The translations under genes were made by a program, and so were the position numbers. This document shows, piece by piece, positions 10,505 through 20,170 of a DNA stretch of 51,392 nucleotides. A model generated the notes under the pieces. That model did no database searches and was not told the DNA's origin. It saw only the letters and a program-made list of their open reading frames with translations. The stretch is from NCBI GenBank assembly GCA_027972325.1, contig JAPMOS010000162.1, positions 20,001-71,392 of the forward strand, given 5' to 3'. Numbering within the stretch: the stretch's first letter is position 1; every line of letters starts with the position of its first letter. Source of the stretch: Paratrimastix pyriformis. Taxonomy: Eukaryota > Preaxostyla > Paratrimastigidae.

Positions 10505-11453
10505 CCGTATAGGACATAATTTAGTACACTGGCCAGGTGGGCATTTTTTCGGGGGGGTGTACTAAATTTTGTCTCCCCAATATTAAAATTTGTCTGTGCA
10601 AAAAACGCTCCCCCATTTTTTTTTTCGCGCGCTTCGCGCGCTTGTGCAAAGCGCCACCAAGCATATTCAACACTGTCGATCCCTCGTTTTGAGTCCTCTG
10701 CTTTTGAGCGAGCGGCCGGGAGGAGGGGGAGGGGGGAGGGAGGGGGGAGGGGGGAGGAGGAGGGGGAGGGGAGGAGGGGGGAGGAGGGGGGAGGAGGGGG
10801 AGAGGGGGGAGGAGGAGGGGGGAGGGGGGAGGAGGGGGAGGAGGGGGGAGGAGGGGGGGAGGGGGGGGAGGGGGGGGGAGGGGGAGGGGGAGGGGAGGAG
10901 GGGAGGGGGAGGGAGGGGAGCGGGGGAGGGAGGGGAGGGGTGGAGGGGGGGGAAGAGGAGGAGTGAGGGGGGAGGATCCGAGGGTGGGGGTTGGGGGTGG
11001 GGGTTGGGGGGTGGGGTGGGGTGGAGGATGGGTGGTTGGGTGGGAGGGATGGTTGAGGGGGGAGTGAGGGAGTGAGGGGGAGTGAGGGGGAGTGAGGGGG
11101 AGGAGGGGGAGGTGGGGGGGGCGGAGGAGGGAGGATTGGGTGGGAGGAAGGAGGATTGGGTGGGAGGAGGATGGGGTAAGGGAGGATGGGAAGGGGGGGA
11201 GGATGGAATGCGTGGGGTGGGGAGGTGGGTGTAGGGGGGTCAACTGCACAAGAGGCCTTGCGCACCCAGGACTTTTCGGCGGCTGGGGGATGTGTTTCAA
11301 CAGAGCTGGGTTTGCTTGGGCACGGTCGACCATCAGGAAAATTTGTACTGCGAGCACAGTTTTTCCCAAAATTTTCCCCTACGGGGTCTGGTTTTCCGAT
11401 TTTTCGGGGTAGTGTACTAAATTATGCACTGTACTAAATTATGTCCTATACGG
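10505..11453. mobile_element. 949-bp non-autonomous TIR element with a TA target duplication
   Basis: The ends are inverted repeats: CCGTATAGGACATAATTTAG from 10505 and its complement ending at 11453. Inner partial copies of the AATTTAGTAC motif occur near 10558 and 11413. TA flanks both sides (10503-10504 and 11454-11455). The right arm at about 36176 shows the uninterrupted sequence GCAGTACTGTGG in reverse complement, so the empty site is present in the same window. A TA target is typical of Tc1/mariner-like elements, although a 4-bp GTAC duplication would fit as well. There is no transposase; the interior is mostly low-complexity purine DNA. Confidence 0.88.
10719..11235 (+). repeat. Polypurine (G/A) tract of about 500 bp
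   Basis: This tract is almost entirely G and A on the plus strand up to about 10975, then G-rich with scattered T. It forms most of the interior of the TIR element. Such DNA can form triplex or G-quadruplex structures and is often misassembled. The long Pro/Ser- or Gly-rich frames it gives on both strands are composition artefacts. Confidence 0.9.
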
Positions 11454-11455
11454 TA

Positions 11456-12340
11456 CTGTGGCTGCAGTTTTGTATTCGATTTCTTCGAACGGCTGCTCGT
11501 TTTCACGGGCGCTTCACTCCAGCGCTGCATGCGAGAAATACTCATTGCGAGGGCTCCGATGAGGCGTCTCTTTGAGGTCTTTGATTGGTTTACCACAAAG
11601 ACGACACGTTCTGGCGTAGCGCAAGTCTGTTTGGATTTGCGTTCGCCCCTCATTTGGACCTCATTTTGAGTCTCATTCTCTGGCAGTCCTTCACCCTTTC
11701 AACCAAACGCTTCGTCTTGTGTGAGCTGGACACTGTTATTTTAGTGCGGTCTTTCAAAGCGGGTTTGCCAAGCACTGCACTCATTCTCGGACGCTCGAAA
11801 TGCTCATTCTTCTTTAGTTGCGCTTCTTTCGCCCAACTCCCCCCTTTTTTCTTGGAAAACATGCGGGTCCCCTCTTTTTCGGCGGACTATTTTGCAAAGT
11901 CTGGGTCTTGGGTCTCGCTCATTCTGGAATGCTCTCGGCTTGATCGATCGAAGATGACTGAAAGAAAACTCCTGCGAGTCGGGTTCGAGGGCCCTCAATA
12001 AACGGCCGGGCCACTTGAAGAAGTTTGGTCAGTCCGCACTTCACTCATAATCTCGGAATGCTCATTCTCCGACAGCTCGAAGTTCTCTCCCGCACCCGTT
12101 CGGGCGCACCTTGGGCACTCATCGGCCATGAGCGGACGACAAAGTACCGTCGGTTCGCCTTCAGGTCATTCAACTGGAAATTCTCGCAAGGGGTACATTT
12201 TTGAACCACTGTGGAACTCGGACGTGGTCTGCACAAGAGGCGGGGCATCGCCACTCACCACTCAGTTTTTGCCTTCGGTCACTGTGTTCAGCCCGAAACG
12301 CGCGCCCCGGACCCACACGGATTTGCCAGGGGACCGTCGG
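11456..12340. other. Arm DNA with a scattered GAATGAGC motif, no gene
   Basis: The inverse copy lies at 35291-36175. A degenerate motif, GAGAATGAGCATT-CGAG on the minus strand, recurs five or six times (near 11545, 11675, 11785, 11800, 11925, 12055). It may be a decayed short repeat or a binding-site cluster. The 138-codon plus-strand frame 11585-12001 is open in both arms but begins with GTG and contains no recognised domain, so I leave it uncalled. Confidence 0.45.
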
Positions 12341-12580
12341 GCATGGCGCACCGCGGACATGGCGCACCGCGGGCATGACGCACCGCGGGCATGACGCACC
12401 GCGGACATGACGCACCGCGGGCATGACCCACCGCGGACATGACGCACCGCGGACATGACGCACCGCGGGCATGACGCACCGCGGGCATGACGCACCGCGG
12501 GCATGGCGCACCGCGGGCATGACGCACCGCGGGCATGACGCACCGCGGGCATGACGCACCGCGGACATGACGCGCCGCGG
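12341..12580 (+). repeat. 16-bp minisatellite, 15 copies
   Basis: The unit is GCATGACGCACCGCGG with G/A and GACGC/GGCGC variants. I count exactly 15 units. Other arrays with the same number of units and nearly the same order of variants lie at 35051-35290 (inverted) and 41636-41875 (direct). Frames through it (Cys-Pro-Arg-Cys-type peptides) are repeat artefacts. Confidence 0.95.
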
Positions 12581-14785
12581 GCAGCGCGCACCACCCTTCG
12601 GCGTGTGACTGACCAGGGGGTGGGGAAGTTCCGCGCCTCGGGCATTGCGCCTCTCGGGCATTGCACCTCTGAAGGAGAATGAAACTCTGGATGATCTTCC
12701 GGGTGGCGCATTCCCTTGGCCCGGATATATTGGTCACTTTCGCGGGACAACGCGCACTCGAGTCTGAGGAGAACACGTTGACCACCCTCACAGACTCGGA
12801 AGGCTTCTCTTCCGATCGCTCTGGCACAACCCGCCGGGTTCCCATCCGGGTTTGAACTGCGTGATGGGTTGCTCAAGGCGCGCGGGACTTGCTTGCTCGG
12901 ACTGGGACGCGTGGTCTTGGTGACAGACCACTCAGATACTGTGGAGAGGAGCCTCTGCAAGTCAGCACCTGGGCCACGGTGGCAAGTCGCGGGGCGGGAG
13001 CTTCCCCCAGGCACCCACCAGGTTACGCTGAATGCGGTTATCTTCCTTTTTGGACATGGCACACGGCTTGAACTCTCTCATTGACAATGTGCTCGTGCGT
13101 CATGCGCGCCAATTGCAAGCATGAGCGTCACATCGAGTTGGGGCGAGCTCAAAATTGGTATCACCGGTCATCGCCCAACAGCCGGAGTACTACTTACTAC
13201 ACAGCCCCCGTCGTGGGAGACCCGGAGGCACGGGACTCGTCTGCGCCACCATCCTCGCACGAAATGATCTCACTCGGGTGTTTTCCGGCAGGCGCCCCAT
13301 CGGGGACAGACTCACTCGCCCTGGAGGCCATGAGTGAAGGTCCCCTGATTCAGCACAGTTCCTCAGCATGATTGGGAACGCATGATGCCTCCGCCGGACG
13401 GGGAAGCATGCCCTCCTGGGTTTCTTGAACAAGGGGCTCCTCACCCCCCCCGAGTCCCCCAACGGTCCGGCAGCATTCTTCAGCTTCACATCAGCTAACA
13501 GTTGGGGCAATTACTACCAGGTTGTCAAGTCCCGGGGGATGCACTTTCCCGCATTGTACCGTTCATGCGGAAGGGGTTCACTTCCTTTGACCATCGCGCA
13601 CGGAGGGAGCGTCACAACCTCGCGACCCTGCACATGGTGACCACCTTGGGTCGAGCTCACATTGGCCATCCAGTCTCCCCGGGCACCCCACAAACAGCCG
13701 TACCGGCCGAGAAATACCCCGTCAACTTTCAGGCGCGACAGGGGGGCCGACTGCCTTGGCAGCAGCAGAGGAAAGTCCGTCGGAATGTTCTCTCCTTCCT
13801 CATTGTGTGACACACCAGTCGCAGCACCCATGTGCACCTTCCTGTCCCTGCCCATCACTCCGTCTCATCCCATCCCCTGCTCCAAGGGACATGATGGGGG
13901 GGCTCCGTCCCGGGAGGGCGAGCACCCCTGTCTTGGACCCATCACGATCACTCCTGCTTGGGGTCACGCTGTCCATTCATATACGAGACTGAGGGCTACT
14001 GTGCACTTGACCGCGGTGCCCACAGCGAGGAGCATTATTCCATCGAATTTCTGCTCCACTGGGGAGCTGCCCGTAGTACACCTCACACGGACACTCATTA
14101 CCAAGAGCATTTGGTTTGGCGAACAGGTGCTTGTCTGCGCCCACACCGGGCACGGATGCTCACACAGACCACTCTCACTGGGTCAGAAACAACAACAGAC
14201 TGCGAGACCATACCCCGGGAGAAGACATGCTCTTCGGCGTCAGGAACAGGCGCTCATACTTATGCACCCACGGGTCTCACACACTGGGATCGAGGCACCA
14301 GCAAAGCTGGCGGTCAGGTCAGAAACAACTTTGGGACTTCGGCACTGCTAGGTGTAGAGAATGGAGATAGTTCACTGACCGCCAGCAAGCTTAATAGTTT
14401 TCACTTCTTTACTCAGTGGGTGCTCGTCTGATATCATGTGCGCTGTCACACCCACACCTGAGGGTGGGTCTGTGCTTGCCTATGACCGTCACCCCAATAC
14501 TGGGACCTTGGCAGACTTGCACCGCTGGCTTTCTCATGAGGGCGATCCGTTGTATATCCGAATGCCCTATGCCAATGGGTGTATATATCCACAGGGGTAT
14601 GTTTACCCACTCATGCCTCCGCGGCCACAATGAAGGGCGGTGCCGCGAGTGTGTCTTTGCACTCATCAGCCAGTGCGTGTTCACGGGCACACCCACACTG
14701 TTACCCGGTGGGGGTGTCCTTGAGGGCGGCCTTGCTGGCCTATGGTGCACTGCTGCACGGCAGCACCAAGAGTTGGTGCTTTTCT
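12581..14785. other. Arm DNA, no gene recognised
   Basis: The inverse copy lies at about 32758-35050, and 12581-13506 is also repeated directly at 41876-42876. The left arm lacks about 60 bp near 12975 that the other two copies keep. A C-run near 13446 differs in length between copies. No open frame is preserved across all three copies, and I see no RNA gene. Confidence 0.5.
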
Positions 14786-15455
14786 GGGGCGGGCTTGTGT
14801 GCTCATCATGTCCTTGGATCTGTCCTGGCAGTCCATCGTCTGGGGCGGGCCTGAGTGCGCCCAGCATGCCCCCTGGATGCACTCTCACGCCAGTAGCATT
14901 ATCACAGCACCATCACCACCACACGCTCCATCAGTTTGACGTTTTCTCGGGGCGAAACCTGTGTGCGCATCGGGTCCTGGTACACCAGGACATCCGTTTG
15001 ATGCGTCTGGGGCGGACCTGGGTGTGCACTCTCACACACCAACAGCATCATCAGTACCACCAGTGCAGTGATTTTTCAGGGCGGGCCTGTGTGCTCATCA
15101 TGCCCTTGAATGCGTCCTGGCACACCAGGACAGCTGCTTGATGCGTCTCAGGGCGGGCCTGAGTGTGCCCACATGCCCCCTGGTGTACATTCTCACACCA
15201 GCAGCAGCATCACGCCGACACCATCACACAGCACCACTGGAGTGGTGTTTTTCAGGGCGGGCCTGTGTGCTCATCATGCCCTTGAATGCGTCCTGGCATA
15301 CCAGGACAGCTGCGTGATGCTTCTGGGGGCGGGCCTGTGTGCCCCACATGCCTCCTGGCGTTCACTCTCACACCAGCAGCGACATCACACCAGCACCTTC
15401 AGATCGGAACCACCACACCAGCCAGCACCATCATCGTGGGGTTTTGCTGGGGGCG
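14786..15455 (+). repeat. GGGCGGGCCTG tandem array, left-arm copy
   Basis: GGGCGGGCCTG-type starts occur at about 14786, 14844, 15078, 15149, 15255 and 15326, with weaker ones near 14960 and 15010. They alternate the same two sub-units as at 3497-4150. The right-arm array at 31996-32757 holds one extra unit of about 150 bp, so copy number has changed since the arms separated. Confidence 0.85.
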
Positions 15456-15724
15456 GTGTGAGGCTGTTCATGCCTGCATTCGCATCGACTGATGCCTTTT
15501 CCAGGCGGGCTGTGCCTCTCTGCCGGAAGCAACGGCAGCACTCGGCACCTTTCGGGGGCGACCCCGGCACATGCGGGGGGACACTGTGGAGTGGGTATGT
15601 CTCACCTGTTTAATGCTCCTTCTGGTGTGCTGCCCCTCCGGCACGCGCACTCCCAACACCCGGATGGGCATGGGTAGAGTCGGCTCATCGGCCGAGAGGA
15701 GCTTGTTGTCGAGTTAAGAGGTGG
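15456..15724. other. Short arm stretch between satellite and module, no gene
   Basis: The inverse copy is at 31732-31995 and a diverged direct copy at 4151-4411. It contains GC-rich direct and inverted fragments (GGCACCTTTCGGGG, GCACGCGCACTCCCAACA) and no recognisable coding or RNA signal. Confidence 0.5.
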
Positions 15725-15875
15725 GGAAAGCTATTCCTTTGGTATGGTGTTCACTCTTTCTTGGTTTGGGTTTGTTTGGGGCTATCCCACGAAGGCTGTC
15801 CCTCGTTCTCCGAACTCGTGAAGGAGAATGGTGGGATAGCCGAGTAATCTCTTCCCCAAACAAACCCAAACCAAG
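15725..15875 (+). repeat. Intact hairpin module (C2, A tip, B tip)
   Basis: The outer 5' arm starts at 15760 and the complementary arm ends at 15875. CTATCCCAC pairs with GTGGGATAG, and TTCTCC with GGAGAA. The junction of GGAGAA (ending 15828) with TGGTGGGATAG (from 15829) is uninterrupted. The mirror copy in the right arm is at 31581-31731. Confidence 0.9.
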
Positions 15876-17434
15876 ACAAGTCTCCCACCCACCTCCCTGC
15901 CTGATGAGGGGCACTGGGTTTGTTTGTTTCTGCTTTCCCCGCGAACTCTCGACAGCTGCACGTCAACGTGTACCCACAGACAGTGAATGATGGTGGGCAT
16001 TTTGTCTTCACGGCGCTGTCTTACTACGTGCTGCCTTGGCGTTACTGTTGCCTTTTCATCCACACGATCTGATTGACAAGTCAGTTGGCCTGCCTCGTGG
16101 GAGAGGCAGTGTGTGGCTGGGTTTCAAGCTTGTTAGATTCCCTTTGACAACAGTGTGGGGGGCCTTATCGGGGCCGTTTTGCCCTTAAGTCACCACCCTT
16201 CATTCGTGTGTGGGTGCGTGTGTGTGATACTTCCCGGCTTACGCGGAGTCCCCCCTTCATTCACCCTCATTCACCCTCGTCAGATGTGATTAGGTAATCA
16301 TGGTGGGGTGAGTGAGGTGTGGTTATTCACCCCAGGTACTTTGCTTGCAGCTTATGGGTTATGGGTTCATCCTGCTCGTTGTGCTCTTGTAGGACACCCA
16401 GCATGCACCTTCATAGCGGTGTGGGAGTTGTCTTCCCCCTGGTCTGTTATGAATGGACAACAGCTCGAGGGACTTCATCGTGGTGCGGGGTGTTGTCTTT
16501 CACCACCGTTTTGTTGGCAACAGCCATGTGGCTTTATCGTGGTCGTGGTGGACACCATACCTCCTCCTCGTTCATATGGGGGTGGGGTTTTCTTTCACTG
16601 CCGTCTGTTTTGATTTGACGACAGCTCATGTGATTTCATCGTGGTCGTTGTCCCCGTGAACCACCCCACTCCACCACACACCTCCCTCTCGCGGGAGGGA
16701 TATTGGTTGAGCACTCTGAAGTGGCGATCGATACGTCACCTTTTGTGCTCTCTCTCCCTTCGGGGTTTGGCTTTTTGGTGGGGGGCTTGTTCTTTTACAG
16801 AACTTGACGCCCACACGGCAAGGGTGCCTCCACCTCTTCATCGGCGTCGGTCGGCGACTGGTGACGAAGAGGCCGCGAGCACGGGGTCGGAGAACCCTCC
16901 TGGGATCTGCGAGGCAAGGTGCCTGTCGCGGCTCCGTCGTGCTCTGCGTTTTTCTCGACGCGTGCCTTTGGCCCGCGCCATGCCGGACAACGAGTCCTCT
17001 CGCTGTTTTGTCCGATCTTCTTGTTTTATGCGGGGAGTCCGACCCGTTGAGGGAAGGACTCCCTAAGGAGGGTGCCGGGTACGGGAAGACTCGGTACCTT
17101 CGGGGCCTTTGCAGGTTTCGCCCCTCCTTTTATTTGTGGCTTCTTCTCTCCCACCTGTTTTTTGCTGACCGGTTACAGCGGTGCGTCGGGGTTTTCTCCA
17201 GCCTCCTCTTTCCCTGACTAGACGTGCACCCCCCGGGGCGGTCGCGACCCGCTTGAGGAGATGTTTGGGGTTCGCATGGTTGATCATGAATCTCTCTTCG
17301 TCGTTTTCTTTGAAACCTTCGGGAGCTGTGACTCCCAGCTGGATTGTTTTTACTGCGTTGCGCGGTACTGACTCCCTTCCCACCGTACTCTGCGTCGGTG
17401 GCTGGCGTGTCGTCGTCCGAATGGGCTTATGCTT
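15876..17434 (+). repeat. D1 and S blocks, left-arm copy
   Basis: This is the direct homologue of 4560-6055 (roughly 90-95 percent alike by eye) and the inverse of 30872-31580 plus 23368-24170. The sequence around 16625 (TTTGACGACAGCTCATGTGATT) is uninterrupted here but split in the right arm by the DIRS element, so it documents the empty target site. Confidence 0.8.
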
Positions 17435-17589
17435 AAAGGACGAGTCGACTGCCGGCACTGACATGACATGTCAAATTCTTTTGATAAAATTTTTGGATGT
17501 CAGTGCCGTTTTGCGTGCTTGCTGTGCAAGTGTTCACTCTTTCTTGGTTTGGGTTTGTTTGGGGAAGAGATTACTCGGCTATCCCACCA
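17435..17589 (-). repeat. Hairpin module, half (C1 flank plus B tip)
   Basis: C1, the outer stem, AAGAGATTACTCGG and CTATCCCACCA end at 17589, where the YR-bearing segment begins. It is the exact mirror of the half at 23213-23367, so the segment between them is framed by inverted B tips. Confidence 0.88.
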
Positions 17590-17819
17590 CTGCCTCACCA
17601 CCTCCTGAGCCTGCCGACACCACCTTTGCTCTTCCTGCCATTTTGAGGAGCAAAGGGTGGGGAGGGGAGACAGGTCATGTTACCTTTCCCCCCCTCTGTC
17701 ACAACACAACCACACTCGCCCGCACACAGCCCTCGCGCTGGACCCGGGCAAGGAACTCTCGGTCTACAACGCCAACCGGCGTCTGACCAAGCAGGGCTAC
17801 GATCACCCCAAGGCCGCTA
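17590..17819. other. Unique edge of the YR segment
   Basis: The plus strand from about 17730 reads as a peptide-like frame (ALDPGKELSVYNANRRL) that is cut at 17819 by the S fragment. It may be a remnant of a coding exon or element ORF, but I do not recognise it. The first bases after the B tip (ACCACCTCCTGAGCC) resemble the complement of the opposite edge near 23195-23209. Confidence 0.4.
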
Positions 17820-18169
17820 CGTGGTGGGCACCATGCATCCTCCACATTCAGAATGCGGGGGGGTCGGGGTTTGTTATTCACCGTCGTCTGTTCTGTTTTG
17901 ACAACAGCTCATGTGATTTCATCGTGGGCGTTGTGCCCGTGAACCACCGCGCTCACCCCACCGCACACCTCCCTCTCGCGGGAGGGATATTTGTTGAGCA
18001 CCCTGAAGTGGCGATCGATACGTCACCTTTTGTGCTCTCTCTCCCTTCGGGGTTTGCGTTTTTGGTGGGGGCTTGGGTTCTTTATACAGAATTCGACGCC
18101 TGCACGGCAAGGGTGCCTCCACCGCTTCACCGGCGCCGGTCGGCGACTGGTGACGAAGGAGCCGCGAGC
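17820..18169 (+). repeat. 350-bp S fragment inside the YR segment
   Basis: It is nearly identical to 5148-5497 (also 350 bp) and clearly closer to that copy than to the S block of the adjoining arm. It begins at CGTGGTGGGCACC and ends at GCCGCGAGC, with unrelated DNA on both sides. It was therefore copied from the far-left subfamily rather than extended from the neighbouring arm. Confidence 0.85.
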
Positions 18170-18527
18170 CAACACGAGACTGACTGACTGGGAATCGACC
18201 AAACCGGGCGAGGGTGGCTGAGTCAGACGCGAAAATCGGCGAGTTTTTGCAGTTTTCTTCATCCAGCAGAGTGAACGGACCTTCCCCCACCCAAGGATCT
18301 TTCTGATTTCTTTGGTTTTGGTTGTTTGAAAGGAGGCTCAACACAATTGAACTCGTTTTCGATAATCACTTTCAAAATTAATTGCTGGACCCTGCCACTT
18401 CGAACCTGATATGAATCGTAACGATCTTTGCGTTCTCCCTTTCGTTTGCCGCTGAATTGGACATAGATGCCTCATAGATGTTTGATACAGCACATACCTT
18501 CAGAAATTGTTGTTTTTAAAACCTGGG
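18170..18527. other. AT-richer non-genic stretch
   Basis: It is unique in the window, with no frame I would call coding. It separates the S fragment from the GGGT microsatellite. Confidence 0.5.
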
Positions 18528-18620
18528 TGGGGTGGGGTGGGTGGGTGGGTGGGTGGGTGGGTGGGTGGGTGGGTGGGTGGGTGGGTGGGTGGGTGGGTGG
18601 GTGGGTGGGTGGGTGGGTGG
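18528..18620 (+). repeat. (GGGT)n microsatellite
   Basis: After two GGGGT units, GGGT repeats about 20 times without interruption. It can form G-quadruplexes. It is internal, and the 4-base unit has no flanking telomere context, so I read it as a simple repeat rather than a telomere remnant. Confidence 0.95.
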
Positions 18621-18744
18621 CCCGTATATAAAATATTGGGAAGTCCGTGAGTATATAAAATTTGCGGATTTCGCGCGACTCCAAAAAAAATCGGGGGGTC
18701 TTCCTGTTTTCGCGAGTTTGTTATCACCAACTTTCCGGTTGATA

Positions 18745-19335
18745 TCAAGTGTCACACCTACAAAAGATGGCTCGGCCTACTACTATATACTATTCATTTC
18801 TGGTGTAGGTGTGACACCTCCGGCTTCACGTTGCGCGCCCCTTTACTATCGTTATCTCCAGAACCCTTGCCGCTCCCCCCGTCGGTAACGTCAAAACAAG
18901 CGCACACGCCGAGGAGGGGCCGCAAGAGTGACTAAGGGGCCTAGCGAGAGTGTCACACGTTGGAAGTTCCGGGAAGACTTAAGAAAATATAGATAGTCTG
19001 GCGAGCCATCTTTTGGTCATCAGTAGACACCCCTCGGACGTTAAACTCAGACCCCTCGCGTGTTGTAGGTGTGACACCTCGTACCTGCCGCAAGAGCGAC
19101 TAAGGGGGGTCGGGAGGGGCTAAAAAGGCGGAAGGGTCTCCGGCGGGGCCTAGCGAGAGTGTCACACCTACATTATTCCCAGGACTTCCTACGTGTGACA
19201 CTTGAGATAGAGGGGGTCCGGACGTTACGGGGAACGTGTGACACCTGCACCGAGCGCGGTGATGGAAGTCTTGGGAATATGTAGGTGTGACACTTGAGAT
19301 AGCGGGGGTCCGGACGTTTGGGAGAAGGTGTGGCA
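18745..19335. promoter_or_regulatory. Cluster of GTGTCACACCTAC / GTAGGTGTGACAC motifs
   Basis: At least eight copies of a near-palindromic AGGTGTGACAC-type motif, in both orientations, lie at about 18750, 18805, 18950, 19065, 19157, 19193, 19235 and 19284, with a weaker one near 19328. They sit inside larger inverted pairs (ACCTACATTATTCCCAGGAC near 19163 against its near-complement near 19258) and direct pairs (GACACTTGAGATAG near 19197 and 19290; CCTAGCGAGAGTGTCACAC near 18940 and 19149). The cluster lies immediately 3' of the three minus-strand frames. Possible roles are recombinase-binding arms, a replication or transcription control region, or nested short TIR elements. Confidence 0.6.
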
Positions 19336-19345
19336 CCGGCGGCGG

Positions 19346-20170
19346 TTACGAATCGAGGTTGAGAGTGTACACACGAGCGCGTTCCCCATTAACTCGCTTC
19401 TGGACTGATGTCCATTTCGTGATCTGATGCCCTGCCGTCAGCATGAGGTTGTACACCATCTCGTGCGCCTTGCTTGTGTCGAAACGCGAGACTACGTGAG
19501 TCGTCTTCAGTTCCTCTTTGTGCGATTCGAGGATTCTGATCACCGCCTCCGCTGAGGTTGAGCGCGCGGCATCGTTTGCACTGAACTCCAATGTCGTTCC
19601 TTCCCGCTGCGCTGTGTCCATTACCTCCTTCGCGATTCGAAGTACAATGCTGCGATCGATTTGCGGGACGACGGATGCTGCGCCACGCGTCTGAAGACCT
19701 GATCGCGCAACTGCTTTCTCCGTGCGGCCTTGTTCGGTGATGACGGCTGAGACCTTCTTGATTTGCGCGTTGATATCAGGTCGCCGGACGTCGGCGGGAA
19801 GCGTAGCGATCGTTTCTGAGCCAGTGCACTTGTCGTGAACGTTACGGAGAAGCGCAACGCCGCGCACGATGTTTTCTGTTCCGTGCGTTTCGCCTTGTGC
19901 CTTGATGAGTTTGTGGTACGCGCTGAGTGTTGCACGATGATGATAGATGATGACGTCGCGCGGTTGAACGTTGGATCCCGAGTCCGCATCCATCCCAAGG
20001 TCTCGAATCATTTCGTACCATGCCTTCTTCTCTTCAAACAGCGGATCACGGACGGTGAGCAGGTAAGCTGTGTTGTTTCGCACGCCAAGTTGAGTCATCT
20101 CCTCGGCTGTTGGTGTCCAGTGTTCCGGCGCGCGGGTCCAGTGGCCATCTGCATCCTGTGTCCATCCCAT
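19346..20170 (-). CDS. 274-aa protein of unknown function overlapping the YR gene
   Basis: I do not recognise this protein. It runs 274 residues from an ATG at 20170 to a stop at 19346. The N-terminus has a Trp-rich stretch (GWTQDADGHW, then HWTP). The middle is helical and charged, and the C-terminal 100 residues (from about IVLRIAKEVMD to VYTLNLDS) look like a compact alpha/beta or helical domain. It overlaps the recombinase frame by 125 bp, and its ATG lies only four codons past the presumed catalytic Tyr487. It therefore begins just where the recombinase domain ends. It may be a separate protein translated from a shared transcript, or a C-terminal extension of the recombinase in another frame. 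No introns are obvious. Function is unknown; context suggests a partner of the recombinase. Confidence 0.6.
   Translation of the reverse strand: MGWTQDADGHWTRAPEHWTPTAEEMTQLGVRNNTAYLLTVRDPLFEEKKAWYEMIRDLGMDADSGSNVQPRDVIIYHHRATLSAYHKLIKAQGETHGTENIVRGVALLRNVHDKCTGSETIATLPADVRRPDINAQIKKVSAVITEQGRTEKAVARSGLQTRGAASVVPQIDRSIVLRIAKEVMDTAQREGTTLEFSANDAARSTSAEAVIRILESHKEELKTTHVVSRFDTSKAHEMVYNLMLTAGHQITKWTSVQKRVNGERARVYTLNLDS

Larger units (their letters stand above)
9656..17589 (+). repeat. Left inverted arm (about 7 kb without its insertion)
   Basis: Read as reverse complement, this segment matches 23213-37025 apart from the DIRS insertion there, a 949-bp TIR element here, and small indels. For example, about 45 bp near 16400 and about 60 bp near 12975 are present in only one arm, and one satellite unit differs. 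The segment is bounded outside by an A tip (9656) and inside by a B tip (17589). If its two ends were joined they would recreate an intact hairpin module. The arms look about 97-99 percent identical by eye, so the duplication is recent or kept alike by gene conversion. Confidence 0.9.

Noticed and set aside
10471-11412. Long open frames on both strands in the purine tract (Pro/Ser-rich or Gly/Arg-rich peptides)
   Set aside because: They arise from G/A simple sequence lacking stop codons, have no domain, and the whole element is absent from the other arm.
12170-13062. Three overlapping minus-strand frames rich in Cys-Pro-Arg and Ala-Val-Arg-His repeats, also at 34641-35461 and 41360-42140
   Set aside because: They are the three translations of the 16-bp minisatellite. 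All frames are open because the unit has no stop codon in any phase.
18528-18620. GGGT array as an interstitial telomere
   Set aside because: A pure 4-base unit with no accompanying telomere-like variants or subtelomeric layout; simple microsatellite expansion is enough.
18745-19335. T-box transcription-factor sites (AGGTGTGA core)
   Set aside because: The core matches, but the motif is embedded in longer repeats and its organism has no established T-box context, so a repeat or recombinase-site origin is simpler.
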